Source of the DNA: Muribaculaceae bacterium
Lineage (GTDB): Bacteria; Bacteroidota; Bacteroidia; Bacteroidales; Muribaculaceae
Assembly: GCA_017536215.1 (NCBI GenBank)
Contig: JAFXHY010000174.1
Span: forward strand, 1-47,203
Direction: 5' to 3'
DNA: 47,203 nt
The translations under genes and the position numbers were made by a program. Below, one piece after another: positions 16,439-24,882 of this stretch (its first letter is position 1; each line of letters opens with the position of its first letter). The notes below the pieces were generated by a model. It had not been told where the DNA came from, did not search any database, and saw only the letters and a list, made by a program, of their open reading frames with translations.

Positions 16439-17496
16439 TGAAATACAGTAAAATTCGTCGACTATTCGTGTTATGTTTGCCATTATTGATGGTGGCGTTC
16501 GTGGCATGTGAGCATCGTCCTTTGGAGGATCCATATAATATGCATTATGTGCGTGTTTATATTGATGAACAGATAAAAAATGTGACCTACGGATTTTATG
16601 ATGAATCGCGATTGCGCCCGGAATATATTCGTCCGCGAGTGTTGCGAGTAGCATTATGCGATCCTATAACCAATAAAGTTGTTGTAGAGCGATATTTGCA
16701 GACCACGGAGGAGGATGAACGCGGATACTATATAGATGGATACATTTCGGCGGAGGAAGGAGAGTATAATCTGATGATATATAATTTTGGCACGGAAAAG
16801 ACTAAAATTAGAGATGAATATAACTATTCAGGCATTCAAGCATATACATCGCAAATACCGAAAAACTATCATCAGTACATTCCGATGTCGAGCGTTGATA
16901 TCGCTGAGGAAGCAATAAGATATTGCCCTGACCATTTGTTTGTGGCGAATTGTCAACCCGTTAAAGTCGGCAAGAGCGTCGGCTTGGATACGTTGCGAAA
17001 TCAGGACGGCGATTTCTTTACCGCACGGTCGATAGTATTATCGTATTATCTTCAAATTAAAATTAAAGGTTTTAATTATGTTAGTACGGCAGTGTCGTTG
17101 CTAAGCGGTATGGCAGGGTCTACTACATTGAGTGATTGCACTTTGAATAAAAATGATGCAGTCAGCATATTCTTTGATATGGATTATGCCGATGTGCAGC
17201 GCACTAAAAACGAAGATAAAGAAACGGCAATTTTATATGCTACTTTTAATACATTTGGGAAATTACCGGAGGAAAGAAGTATTTACACTCTGAACTTCGA
17301 ATTTAATAAAAGTGACGGGACATCTCAAGTTGAAACAATAGATATAACCCCAATGTTCTTTGACAATCCGCTGGTAGTGAATGAGCAGTGGATAATCTTG
17401 GAAAAAGAAATTGAGATATCGCCACCTATTGGCAGTGGAGGAATGACCCCCGGAGTAGATGAATGGGGGGATATTTGGACTGATATTTATTTGTAA
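16435..17496 (+). CDS. DUF5119 / Mfa2-like fimbrial anchor lipoprotein
   Basis: Probable fimbrial anchor or assembly lipoprotein, 353 residues. The start is the ATG at 16435, which overlaps the previous stop as ATGA; a further upstream in-frame ATG at 16354 would put a charged stretch before the signal and is rejected. The lipoprotein signal ends at Cys25 (AFVAC) followed by EHRPLED. The body shows beta-sandwich features of FimB/Mfa2-type proteins: RVLRVALCDP, a GEYNLMIYNFGTE segment near 120 and PDHLFVANC near 170. These fit DUF5119, a family usually found beside fimbrillins. It sits between the DUF3575 gene and the first fimbrillin. The DUF name is moderately certain; the fimbrial role comes from context. 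Confidence 0.78.
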   Translation: MMKYSKIRRLFVLCLPLLMVAFVACEHRPLEDPYNMHYVRVYIDEQIKNVTYGFYDESRLRPEYIRPRVLRVALCDPITNKVVVERYLQTTEEDERGYYIDGYISAEEGEYNLMIYNFGTEKTKIRDEYNYSGIQAYTSQIPKNYHQYIPMSSVDIAEEAIRYCPDHLFVANCQPVKVGKSVGLDTLRNQDGDFFTARSIVLSYYLQIKIKGFNYVSTAVSLLSGMAGSTTLSDCTLNKNDAVSIFFDMDYADVQRTKNEDKETAILYATFNTFGKLPEERSIYTLNFEFNKSDGTSQVETIDITPMFFDNPLVVNEQWIILEKEIEISPPIGSGGMTPGVDEWGDIWTDIYL

Positions 17497-17535
17497 AACA
17501 TATTCATTAATCCTTAATACTAATCAAAAAAAATT

Positions 17536-18720
17536 ATGAAAAAAAGTGTTTTATTTACAGCACTTGCAAGTGTGGTACTTGTAGGATGTGTAAGCGAAGA
17601 GGTGACAGACCTAGGCGAAAAATCAAAAGCTAAAATTGCATTTGATGCTCCTGTAATGTATAGCAATGAAAATTCGAGAGCAAATGTTTATGGGGAAGTA
17701 GGTTCACATGTTTATGGTGGACAGCAGTATTCTTATCCAAGAGAAGAAAATTTTGTAATTTATGGAGTGAGCCATGAAGGGGATTTTGCTGGATGGAATA
17801 GTGGCACACCGGCAGTGTTCAGTGGTACCGCGATTTCTTATGACAATGACCTCGATGGATGGGCTCCCAAGACAGCAACTGGAGGGTATTATTATTGGGA
17901 ATCAGGTAAAAAAATGACTTTTGCAGCATGCTCACCTGCCGATTTGGAACAAGAGAATTGGCGAGAAGGTGACAACAACAGAACTTACGGTGCGACAGGA
18001 TTGACAATTACCAACTTTGAGGTGAATGAAGATGCTGCCCACCAATATGATTTGTTGTTCAGTACACGTGCTTGCAACCAAACGTCATCCGACATGCAAC
18101 AATCAGCTAGCTATTATAGCGGTATCCCTATCAAGTTCCAACACGCACTTTCTTCTGTTCGCTTCTCTATAGCAAATAGCTCACCCGAAACAGTGGTGTT
18201 GACAGGCATTAAATTGGCGGGCGTGAAATATAAAGGAACATTCAATGAAAATATCGTGGAGCAACCGTCAAATTATGCTCAATATGAGAGAGGAGATGCC
18301 GGTAATGTAAATCCCGCATGGGAAGTTGCTGCGGATGTAATCAACACTCCGTATTTGGCATTCCAGGGCTCGGTTACTTTCCATACCAATCCCCGATATG
18401 TATCAGCATTGGTGGAAGAAGCAGATATCGATACCAATGTGTGCAATCAATTGTTGCTTATGCCTCAAGAGTTGACAGAGGATGTTGTTCTTACTGTAAA
18501 TTATACAGTGAATGGAACACCTAACCATAAAGAAGTTCAATTGAGCAACTTGCTATCAGGCGAGGGTGACGTGAAAACTCCGATTAATGAATGGGAAATG
18601 GGCAAACGTTATACTTATCGCTTGCACTATAGCTCTGCAACAGCAGATAGAGATAAAATCTATTTCGCCCCCTCTACTACAGAGTGGCAAGATGTTGATG
18701 TTATAATCGTAGAATTATAA
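17536..18720 (+). CDS. Fimbrillin family lipoprotein 1 (Mfa-like), candidate major pilin
   Basis: Structural fimbrial subunit of the FimA/Mfa type, 394 residues. The lipoprotein signal ends at Cys18 (VLVGC). In this pilus type the subunit reaches the outer membrane as a lipoprotein and is trimmed by an Arg-specific protease before donor-strand polymerisation. Typical family features are SKAKIAFDAPV after the signal, an Arg in NSRANVYGE (a plausible cleavage site near residue 50), IKFQHALSSVRFSIANSSP near 200 and the C-terminal STTEWQDVDVIIVEL. It has its own 39-bp spacer from the upstream gene and is followed by a perfect hairpin, which makes it the best candidate for the most abundant subunit. 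That ranking is inference. Confidence 0.85.
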   Translation: MKKSVLFTALASVVLVGCVSEEVTDLGEKSKAKIAFDAPVMYSNENSRANVYGEVGSHVYGGQQYSYPREENFVIYGVSHEGDFAGWNSGTPAVFSGTAISYDNDLDGWAPKTATGGYYYWESGKKMTFAACSPADLEQENWREGDNNRTYGATGLTITNFEVNEDAAHQYDLLFSTRACNQTSSDMQQSASYYSGIPIKFQHALSSVRFSIANSSPETVVLTGIKLAGVKYKGTFNENIVEQPSNYAQYERGDAGNVNPAWEVAADVINTPYLAFQGSVTFHTNPRYVSALVEEADIDTNVCNQLLLMPQELTEDVVLTVNYTVNGTPNHKEVQLSNLLSGEGDVKTPINEWEMGKRYTYRLHYSSATADRDKIYFAPSTTEWQDVDVIIVEL

Positions 18721-18730
18721 TCTGATATTC

Positions 18731-18776
18731 TATTCATATTCATCAACCGGCAATTGTCGGTTGATGAATATGAATA
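18731..18776 (+). terminator. Perfect 19-bp hairpin between the two fimbrillin genes
   Basis: The arm at 18731-18749 is exactly complementary to the arm at 18758-18776, with an 8-nt loop (GCAATTGT). It starts 10 nt after the first fimbrillin stop and ends 15 nt before the next ATG. The following bases (TTTATAAATT) are T/A-rich but not a clean T-run. It could be a partial terminator or a 3'-end stabiliser setting pilin stoichiometry. Confidence 0.7.
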
Positions 18777-18791
18777 TTTATAAATTCCTTT

Positions 18792-19943
18792 ATGAGAAAA
18801 TATTTTCAATTAGAGCAAAAACTGATAAGAGCATTATTGTTGATTGTAGTGCTTGGATTGTCATCGTGCGTAAAAGAAGATGGCGATGAGCTGATACAAG
18901 AAACAAGCGACGTTATCACGTGGGACGTGATAACGAATGGCATGCAGAATAGTAGAGCTTTGGTTGAAAATGATGATATGCTGCAAACAGCGTGCTCGAC
19001 CGGAGGAAAGTCCATAGGAATATGGTCGGCATACGAACTCAACGGCGTAGTTACCAAGAATGTGCTGGGTAACTCAACCGGTGATGTTAGTTTGTTTTAT
19101 CATAAAGACACACAGTGGGATAATTATAAATGGTGGACTTACGGCGCGGAGGCAGAAAAATGGGTGAAAGGAGCTAAGTATACGTTCAATGCTTATTACC
19201 CGATGAACGTGGTGAATGAAATTTCCTCATCGGATGTATCAACATTTGTAATTGATTATAATACAGAACGATATCAAGAGGACTTGATGACAGCATATGC
19301 CTTTGTAGATACAAAAGCGCCATCCTTCAAAACGACAACACCGGTGACATTAAAAATGCTTCACACCTTATCAGCCCTAAAATTTAGATTCTCATTTATG
19401 AATAGAGATGGGTCAACGTATAAAGATAGCGATGCGTTGACATCATTCTGGCTTGAAAATACAGAATATGATAAGGGATTTGCCACTACGGGAGTGTTGG
19501 CATTTGGAACAATCAACGAGGATGGGTCGGTAGATGGTGAACATATATATTGGTATCATGAAGATCACCCAGAGCCATCTACATCGGAGCGCGAACGTAA
19601 AATCTATGCCTGGGATGATGAAAATGGTGTGAATTTCGGCTCAACCACATCAAGTCGCACAGTGGCAACTGCGTATAGCACAAATTTTAATGGGGCACAA
19701 AAATATTCGGATAAGGATGGATGGGTTCTGACCATACCTCAAGAATTGGATGGAACATCCCGAATGTGCTTCAGATTGAAATCGACCGGCAACTTAATTC
19801 ACCGAGTTGCTCTACCGAAAATAACATTTGAGGCCGGGAAAAGATATATTTATGATGTATGTTTCAGTCAGTCGGATGTTACTTTGAAAATATCCATAGC
19901 TGACTGGAATGAGCTTAAATCTTCTCAAGATATACCGTTGTAA
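18792..19943 (+). CDS. Fimbrillin family lipoprotein 2 (Mfa-like)
   Basis: Second fimbrillin-family subunit, 383 residues, likely a minor or accessory pilin. The lipoprotein signal ends at Cys26 (GLSSC) followed by VKEDGDE. Family features include QNSRALVENDD (an Arg that could be the processing site, near 55), VTLKMLHTLSALKFRFSF near 195 (the HALS-type segment shared with the upstream fimbrillin), and a C-terminal FEAGKRYIYDVCF then ISIADWNE. The gap to the next gene is 5 bp, so it is co-transcribed. It is clearly related in plan to the upstream gene but not a near-identical copy. Confidence 0.82.
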   Translation: MRKYFQLEQKLIRALLLIVVLGLSSCVKEDGDELIQETSDVITWDVITNGMQNSRALVENDDMLQTACSTGGKSIGIWSAYELNGVVTKNVLGNSTGDVSLFYHKDTQWDNYKWWTYGAEAEKWVKGAKYTFNAYYPMNVVNEISSSDVSTFVIDYNTERYQEDLMTAYAFVDTKAPSFKTTTPVTLKMLHTLSALKFRFSFMNRDGSTYKDSDALTSFWLENTEYDKGFATTGVLAFGTINEDGSVDGEHIYWYHEDHPEPSTSERERKIYAWDDENGVNFGSTTSSRTVATAYSTNFNGAQKYSDKDGWVLTIPQELDGTSRMCFRLKSTGNLIHRVALPKITFEAGKRYIYDVCFSQSDVTLKISIADWNELKSSQDIPL

Positions 19944-19948
19944 AGAAA

Positions 19949-21538
19949 ATGAGAGAGATGAAACCGATAGTAATAATAGCGATATTACTGACATTGCTCA
20001 CCGGATGTCAACAATATGAAGGCGCGGGATATGATGAATGTGCAGAATTGACATTTAGAATATCTACCGAGTCGGTCGGTTCGCGAGGCAATGTGACAGA
20101 TTATCCGTCTAATCCGGGGTCATGGTCGCAAGCGGAACGTGCTGTTGATGGCCGTTATCTTTACAATTTATCGGTTTATTTAGTAAATAGTGAAAATGAA
20201 ATAGTGGCTTCACAAGAGAATATCGAGATAGATAATCAAGCCACGGAGCATGTAGTAGCTTTTGATAAAAGTTACGGATTGACACGAGGCGTTTATAAAT
20301 TATTGGCTGTGGCTAATAATACCGCCCATAAAATAGGAACAAAGACATACAACAGTGGATTGGCGGGGACATGGAATTCGTCGAATTATGATGCGCTGTT
20401 GAATAACAAAATATCAGGGAATAGCACCTACAATATAAGCTCGAAAGAAGTGGTGCAGCCATTGTCGTTGATGAAAGATATTGAGCTGCATGCCGGAAAT
20501 AATGTTGTAGAAGGGAAATTGGTGCGCACATTTGCAAGAATACGCATTGAGGTGAAAAATAATAGTGGTTCTCTGCCATTGAAAATAAAAAACCTCAAGT
20601 TCAGTGATAATTTTACACAAAAGCAGGCTTATGTGTTTGATGATGGTAGCGACCGCAAATATTTTGGGACAACCGGGGCGCCATCGTCGACGTCGACATA
20701 TGCGTTACAGCCATTTACGACGGATGTGGGAGCGAATTATAAAACAATTTCATCCCAATCGTCGAGTGTCGTGTTTGACAGTTATTTGCTTGAAAGTAAA
20801 ATAAATAATGGAGGGTACTATACCTATACGCTTGATTTGGAATATGATGGTGTAACCTCTGTTACCAACACATTTAAGCCTAATTGGAATACCGTAATTA
20901 ACCGAATTAATAATCTAAAAGTAGGTACTGAAACATATTTTTTGATATATAACGAAAACACAAATCGATATTTGAGCGCAGGCGACGGAGTTGTATCTAC
21001 AGCAACTCTAAGTAAAAGTGAAGCGACAGTAGGAACCGATAATGTGTGGCAATTGATTTCAACGGGAGTAAATAATCAATATTATATCAAAAATGTTGAA
21101 ACCGATCTTTATATGCAGACACCCACGTCGAGTTCTGTTGTGATAGGAAAAAATCCGGTTGCATTTACTTTTGCCGAGGGGACATCGGGTGGTAAAAGGT
21201 ATATTTCATTGCGAGCCGGAAATATGTATATAAATTTATCTTCGGCAACTAAAGTGCAAGGGACCAACAGCATAAGTAATAAAACAGGAGCTCGATTCCA
21301 ATTCTATTCTGTGACTAAAACTACCACGACCAATCAAGGTGGAGCGATATCATATAATAAACCGATAACTCTTACAACTATTGACCCGATAACGCAACAA
21401 TCATCGGCAGCAACTGCAATAAAAAGGAATGATTTTATCAACGTGCTTGTGACGGTAAGTTACAATCCGGAGGCAGGAACGTTTGAGTTTTATGTTCAAG
21501 ATTGGAATAGCGGTGGAGGTAGCGTAGATTTTGAATGA
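19949..21538 (+). CDS. Fimbrial subunit lipoprotein with beta-trefoil-like insertion
   Basis: Probable accessory fimbrial subunit, 529 residues. The lipoprotein signal ends at Cys20 (LLTGC); an ATG three codons downstream is an equally possible start. Residues 21-325 look like a FimA/Mfa fimbrial fold (VYKLLAVANN, VEGKLVRTFARIRIEVKN). Residues about 326-457 appear to be an inserted domain with three similar units: YFLIYNENTNRYLS (330), YYIKNVETDLYMQ (378) and RYISLRAGNMYINLS (417). This looks like a beta-trefoil of the ricin/fascin type. The fimbrial fold then resumes to a C-terminal strand (IKRNDFINVLVTVSYNP and FYVQDWNSG). The stop overlaps the next start by 4 bp. An adhesive or sugar-binding role for the insert is inference. 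Confidence 0.75.
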   Translation: MREMKPIVIIAILLTLLTGCQQYEGAGYDECAELTFRISTESVGSRGNVTDYPSNPGSWSQAERAVDGRYLYNLSVYLVNSENEIVASQENIEIDNQATEHVVAFDKSYGLTRGVYKLLAVANNTAHKIGTKTYNSGLAGTWNSSNYDALLNNKISGNSTYNISSKEVVQPLSLMKDIELHAGNNVVEGKLVRTFARIRIEVKNNSGSLPLKIKNLKFSDNFTQKQAYVFDDGSDRKYFGTTGAPSSTSTYALQPFTTDVGANYKTISSQSSSVVFDSYLLESKINNGGYYTYTLDLEYDGVTSVTNTFKPNWNTVINRINNLKVGTETYFLIYNENTNRYLSAGDGVVSTATLSKSEATVGTDNVWQLISTGVNNQYYIKNVETDLYMQTPTSSSVVIGKNPVAFTFAEGTSGGKRYISLRAGNMYINLSSATKVQGTNSISNKTGARFQFYSVTKTTTTNQGGAISYNKPITLTTIDPITQQSSAATAIKRNDFINVLVTVSYNPEAGTFEFYVQDWNSGGGSVDFE

Positions 21539-24500
21539 AGATAAAGATGGAAGCGAAAAATATATATTTATACATAATAGTTTTTCTCCTGTCGATTACA
21601 CTGTCAGCATGCGAGGAGGAAGATTTCGGCGCTGACGGAAAGGTGGGTGATAACGAAGCGTGGGCAACATTGAATTTTGGGCATGCTGATTTTGATAAGG
21701 TGGATGTGACGTCACGCGCCACATTGAGTGACCTCACAGAGTCGCGTGTTGAAAACCTATTTGTATATGTGTTTGACAGCACCGGAAAACGATTGTGCTC
21801 CCATTATTATGATTATAACAATCGAGTAGAAGAGTTGCCAAACACGGCAGGACATTATTGGACAGTCAATAACCGCACGTCATCAAATAATAACGACACA
21901 GAAGGAGAAGTTATGATAAAAGCACCAACCCTTGAAGGGGGGAGTGTATATATCATTGCCAACCTTAATGCCGACCAATTAAATATATCTCCCGACCAAC
22001 TCAACACGATTGAACAACTAAGTGAATTGAAAAGCCTGACGGTGACATTGAATCAGGAAATAACATCTCGAACGGGCTGTTTTTTAATGACCGGAAGTGC
22101 TAATGGTGTTTCAATAGATAATAAGGGAAATATCACTAAGAATAAAACCTCATTGCGAATTCCATTAGTACGCCTTGATGCAAAGGTGACGGTGAAAGTG
22201 GCAATAGGAAATTCAACGCAAGCCAATCAACGCATGAGAAATTTTGTGCCGGAATCATGGCAGGTGTTGAGGTTGCCAAAGGGGACACAATTAATCGACA
22301 CGGGCACTGACGCCGATTTCGCGGGATATTTTGACAGCGAAGAGAAATATTTTGAGAAGATGACCGACGGAGTCAACGAATTTTCGTTCTATATGCTTGA
22401 GAATATGGAGAATACGCAAGGAATCTCTACATATAATCAGCGAGATGAACGCAGTAAAAAGGGGGATGGCTCATACGATATGTCGGCGCCAATGTGGAAA
22501 TATGCGTCGGAGAATGCCACCTATTTGAAAATAAAAGGGAAAGTGCAAATGGAGGTTGACACAGATGATGAAAATGCCATGCAATATCTGGAAGCCGATG
22601 TCACTTATATCGTTCATTTGGGCAATTTTGGCGACAGTAAGGGAGGGGGGAATTATAATGATTTCACTATAGACCGCAATACTCACTATACATATACGAT
22701 TACAATCAAAGGAGTAAATAATATCGAGATTGAGGTAACTGACAATAAGGAAAATCAATCAGGAGCGATGGGGCATGTGTATAAGTCGCGGGAAGAAATA
22801 TATACATTTGATGCCCACTATGGCCAGAGAGTGTTCAGTATAGATGTAGAGTCAATATTAGATAAAACAGTGACTTGGTATGTAAAAACGCCATTTAGCG
22901 AGGGAACTCCCGGCATGGAGAGTGGGACGGAAATCCCGAATCTTGATTATAAGTGGGCGTGGTTCATGGTCAACAAGACAAATAGCGATGGCTCTTATTC
23001 AACAAAAAATCAATGGTTTCCCGGTGACCACTATTTTGCGGAAAATCTTGATAGCACGGATAAATTGATGAATGTGGTTGAATTTGTACAGTTTATAAAG
23101 GACGAAAAAGCAAAATATGAAAATGCTACGGAAGCCAATAAGGGAACTGCAAGTGCATTTAGAAAGAATGCAAATGGTAGATATTGCATGTATGTCACGG
23201 TGTTTGTCGATGAATATTTTTATGAGTCAAATCCATTAAATAGCATGGACCAACCACAGGATTTGTGGAAACGTTTTGTCAATAAACCCAATCGCATAAT
23301 GCATATTCTTTGCGATAGTAAAATTAGCAAAGATGGCGATAGCTCGTTGACAAGTAGTGTTATTACAATCAGACAACGTTCGATACAAACACCCTATAAT
23401 ATATCCAATGGAGAATTGGTGACTGCATGGGGATGCGAATCGGAAGATGAGTTCCTCAAAAGTCAATTGTACTTTTATGATAGCAGTGAGACGATGACTG
23501 CAAGCGATAATGGTAGTCGCAACTTAGGGAATATAGGTGTGACATCCGAGAAAAACGGACTATATAACACCGTGCGTATTCTCGGAATAAATCCCGGGGT
23601 GACATTATGGAGCGATTATTTAGATTACGATAGAGATAATGATTATTCTGCGACAATAAACAGAAATACAATTACGACGTATTTCCTAAAGAATGATAAG
23701 GCGACATTGCGATATGCAATACTGATGAGAAATCGAGACAATAATGGCAATAAAAAGATTGATTTGGATGAAATACGTTGGTATTTGTGCACGATGAACC
23801 AACTCTATGACCTATATATCGGGCAGTTGGGACTAAACAGTGATGCGGCTCTTTATACGGCTGAAATGGCAGCCCTCCCCAATGAAAAGTACACAACAGG
23901 GCCATATTCCGGAGCTTCGAAATGGCGAAATCATGTTGTATGTAGTACATGGACAGGAGGAAATGGTAGCAATGGCCAAATACAAGTGCTGTGGGCTGAA
24001 GAAGGGCTCTCAACATCGGGGTATTTTGAACGATGGGAAAAATATTCACCATTTTCAGCTCGATGTGTGCGTAATTTAGGACTTCTCGTTCCGACTAAAT
24101 CAATAGAAGGTGTAGAGGGTGTAGATTATCCCGTTTCGTTAGTACAAGTGTCTAATCAAGGGGGAAATGTGTATCGTTTTGATTTGACGAATGTGAATGA
24201 AAAATCCTTACGTTATTTCACTTCCCGAGAATTGGAACTTGGTGATGAGCAGTCGGAAATGGCACGAGTATATAGCGGATTTGAAACCGGACAAGTTGTT
24301 ACTCGCACTCAGGTGGGGGGTAGTAATAATTATGGGAATTACACATCATTGAAGAATGCTCTTGAATCGGGAGTTTCAACGGGTTGTGATATAGCAAATG
24401 GTTATCGAGTGCCAAATGTCAGAGAAGGAGCGCTAATGGCTCTTTATTGTCCATCTGATTTTTGGAATAATCAATATACGATGGTCAGTACGTGGTATTC

Positions 24501-24633
24501 ATTGGGAGATAGGGCTACCGGAGGAAATGGATATGACGCCGGATATTATAGCTGGCAGTTCTCGTATAAATATGGAACTATCGGACGAACTGATGTTAAT
24601 ACCATTCGCTCGGTTAGGGACTGGCGCCCATAA
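21535..24633 (+). CDS. Large fimbrial tip-adhesin-like lipoprotein (DUF4906-type)
   Basis: Last and largest product of the fimbrial operon (1,032 residues), positioned like the tip adhesins of Mfa-type fimbriae. The lipoprotein signal ends at Cys26 (TLSAC) followed by EEEDFG, with a second possible ATG four codons downstream. The N-terminal about 400 residues have Mfa-like features (SRVENLFVYVFDSTGK, VYIIANLNA, RLDAKVTVKV). The segment after about 400 (THYTYTITIKG, YTFDAHYGQRVFSID) fits DUF4906. The C-terminal third holds an acidic loop at 735-746 (DNNGNKKIDLDE) followed by IRWYL, then SARCVRNLG and a terminal IRSVRDWRP, resembling FISUMP-type domains. Ligand unknown. Tip location is inferred from gene order and size. 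Confidence 0.75.
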   Translation: MKIKMEAKNIYLYIIVFLLSITLSACEEEDFGADGKVGDNEAWATLNFGHADFDKVDVTSRATLSDLTESRVENLFVYVFDSTGKRLCSHYYDYNNRVEELPNTAGHYWTVNNRTSSNNNDTEGEVMIKAPTLEGGSVYIIANLNADQLNISPDQLNTIEQLSELKSLTVTLNQEITSRTGCFLMTGSANGVSIDNKGNITKNKTSLRIPLVRLDAKVTVKVAIGNSTQANQRMRNFVPESWQVLRLPKGTQLIDTGTDADFAGYFDSEEKYFEKMTDGVNEFSFYMLENMENTQGISTYNQRDERSKKGDGSYDMSAPMWKYASENATYLKIKGKVQMEVDTDDENAMQYLEADVTYIVHLGNFGDSKGGGNYNDFTIDRNTHYTYTITIKGVNNIEIEVTDNKENQSGAMGHVYKSREEIYTFDAHYGQRVFSIDVESILDKTVTWYVKTPFSEGTPGMESGTEIPNLDYKWAWFMVNKTNSDGSYSTKNQWFPGDHYFAENLDSTDKLMNVVEFVQFIKDEKAKYENATEANKGTASAFRKNANGRYCMYVTVFVDEYFYESNPLNSMDQPQDLWKRFVNKPNRIMHILCDSKISKDGDSSLTSSVITIRQRSIQTPYNISNGELVTAWGCESEDEFLKSQLYFYDSSETMTASDNGSRNLGNIGVTSEKNGLYNTVRILGINPGVTLWSDYLDYDRDNDYSATINRNTITTYFLKNDKATLRYAILMRNRDNNGNKKIDLDEIRWYLCTMNQLYDLYIGQLGLNSDAALYTAEMAALPNEKYTTGPYSGASKWRNHVVCSTWTGGNGSNGQIQVLWAEEGLSTSGYFERWEKYSPFSARCVRNLGLLVPTKSIEGVEGVDYPVSLVQVSNQGGNVYRFDLTNVNEKSLRYFTSRELELGDEQSEMARVYSGFETGQVVTRTQVGGSNNYGNYTSLKNALESGVSTGCDIANGYRVPNVREGALMALYCPSDFWNNQYTMVSTWYSLGDRATGGNGYDAGYYSWQFSYKYGTIGRTDVNTIRSVRDWRP

Positions 24634-24774
24634 AATATTAGATATTTGATTTTTGGGGAATCGACAAAGGGCATCAAATCGGTGAAAATAAAGGATGATA
24701 ACCTCGAAGAATTTCAGTTCAGGCTCATTCTCCACCGAATAAAAAGATAAAAAAACAAAAAAGTGTTCGGTTAA

Positions 24775-24806
24775 ATTGTTAAATCAAATTTTAACTATTA
24801 ATTTTG
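24775..24806 (+). promoter_or_regulatory. Promoter of the trigger factor gene
   Basis: ATTG at 24775-24778 and TAATTTTG at 24799-24806 are separated by 20 nt, matching the Bacteroidales TTTG-N19-21-TAnnTTTG pattern with one mismatch. The start codon follows 76 nt later. The 249-bp gap before the gene shows no clear terminator for the fimbrial operon. Confidence 0.7.
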
Positions 24807-24882
24807 CAGGCTGAAACTTAGTGCAGATAAACTCACTATTTTAATTAATGTATAAATCAATATTGAAATATAAATTTACGCT

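Noticed and set aside
23672-24052. 126-codon minus-strand open frame opposite the tip-adhesin gene
   Set aside because: The sense frame is continuous and carries family motifs. The antisense product has no recognisable features.
24634-24882. Terminator or RNA gene after the fimbrial operon
   Set aside because: Only weak complementarity was seen (for example TCGGTG with CACCGA far apart), so no terminator or RNA could be supported.
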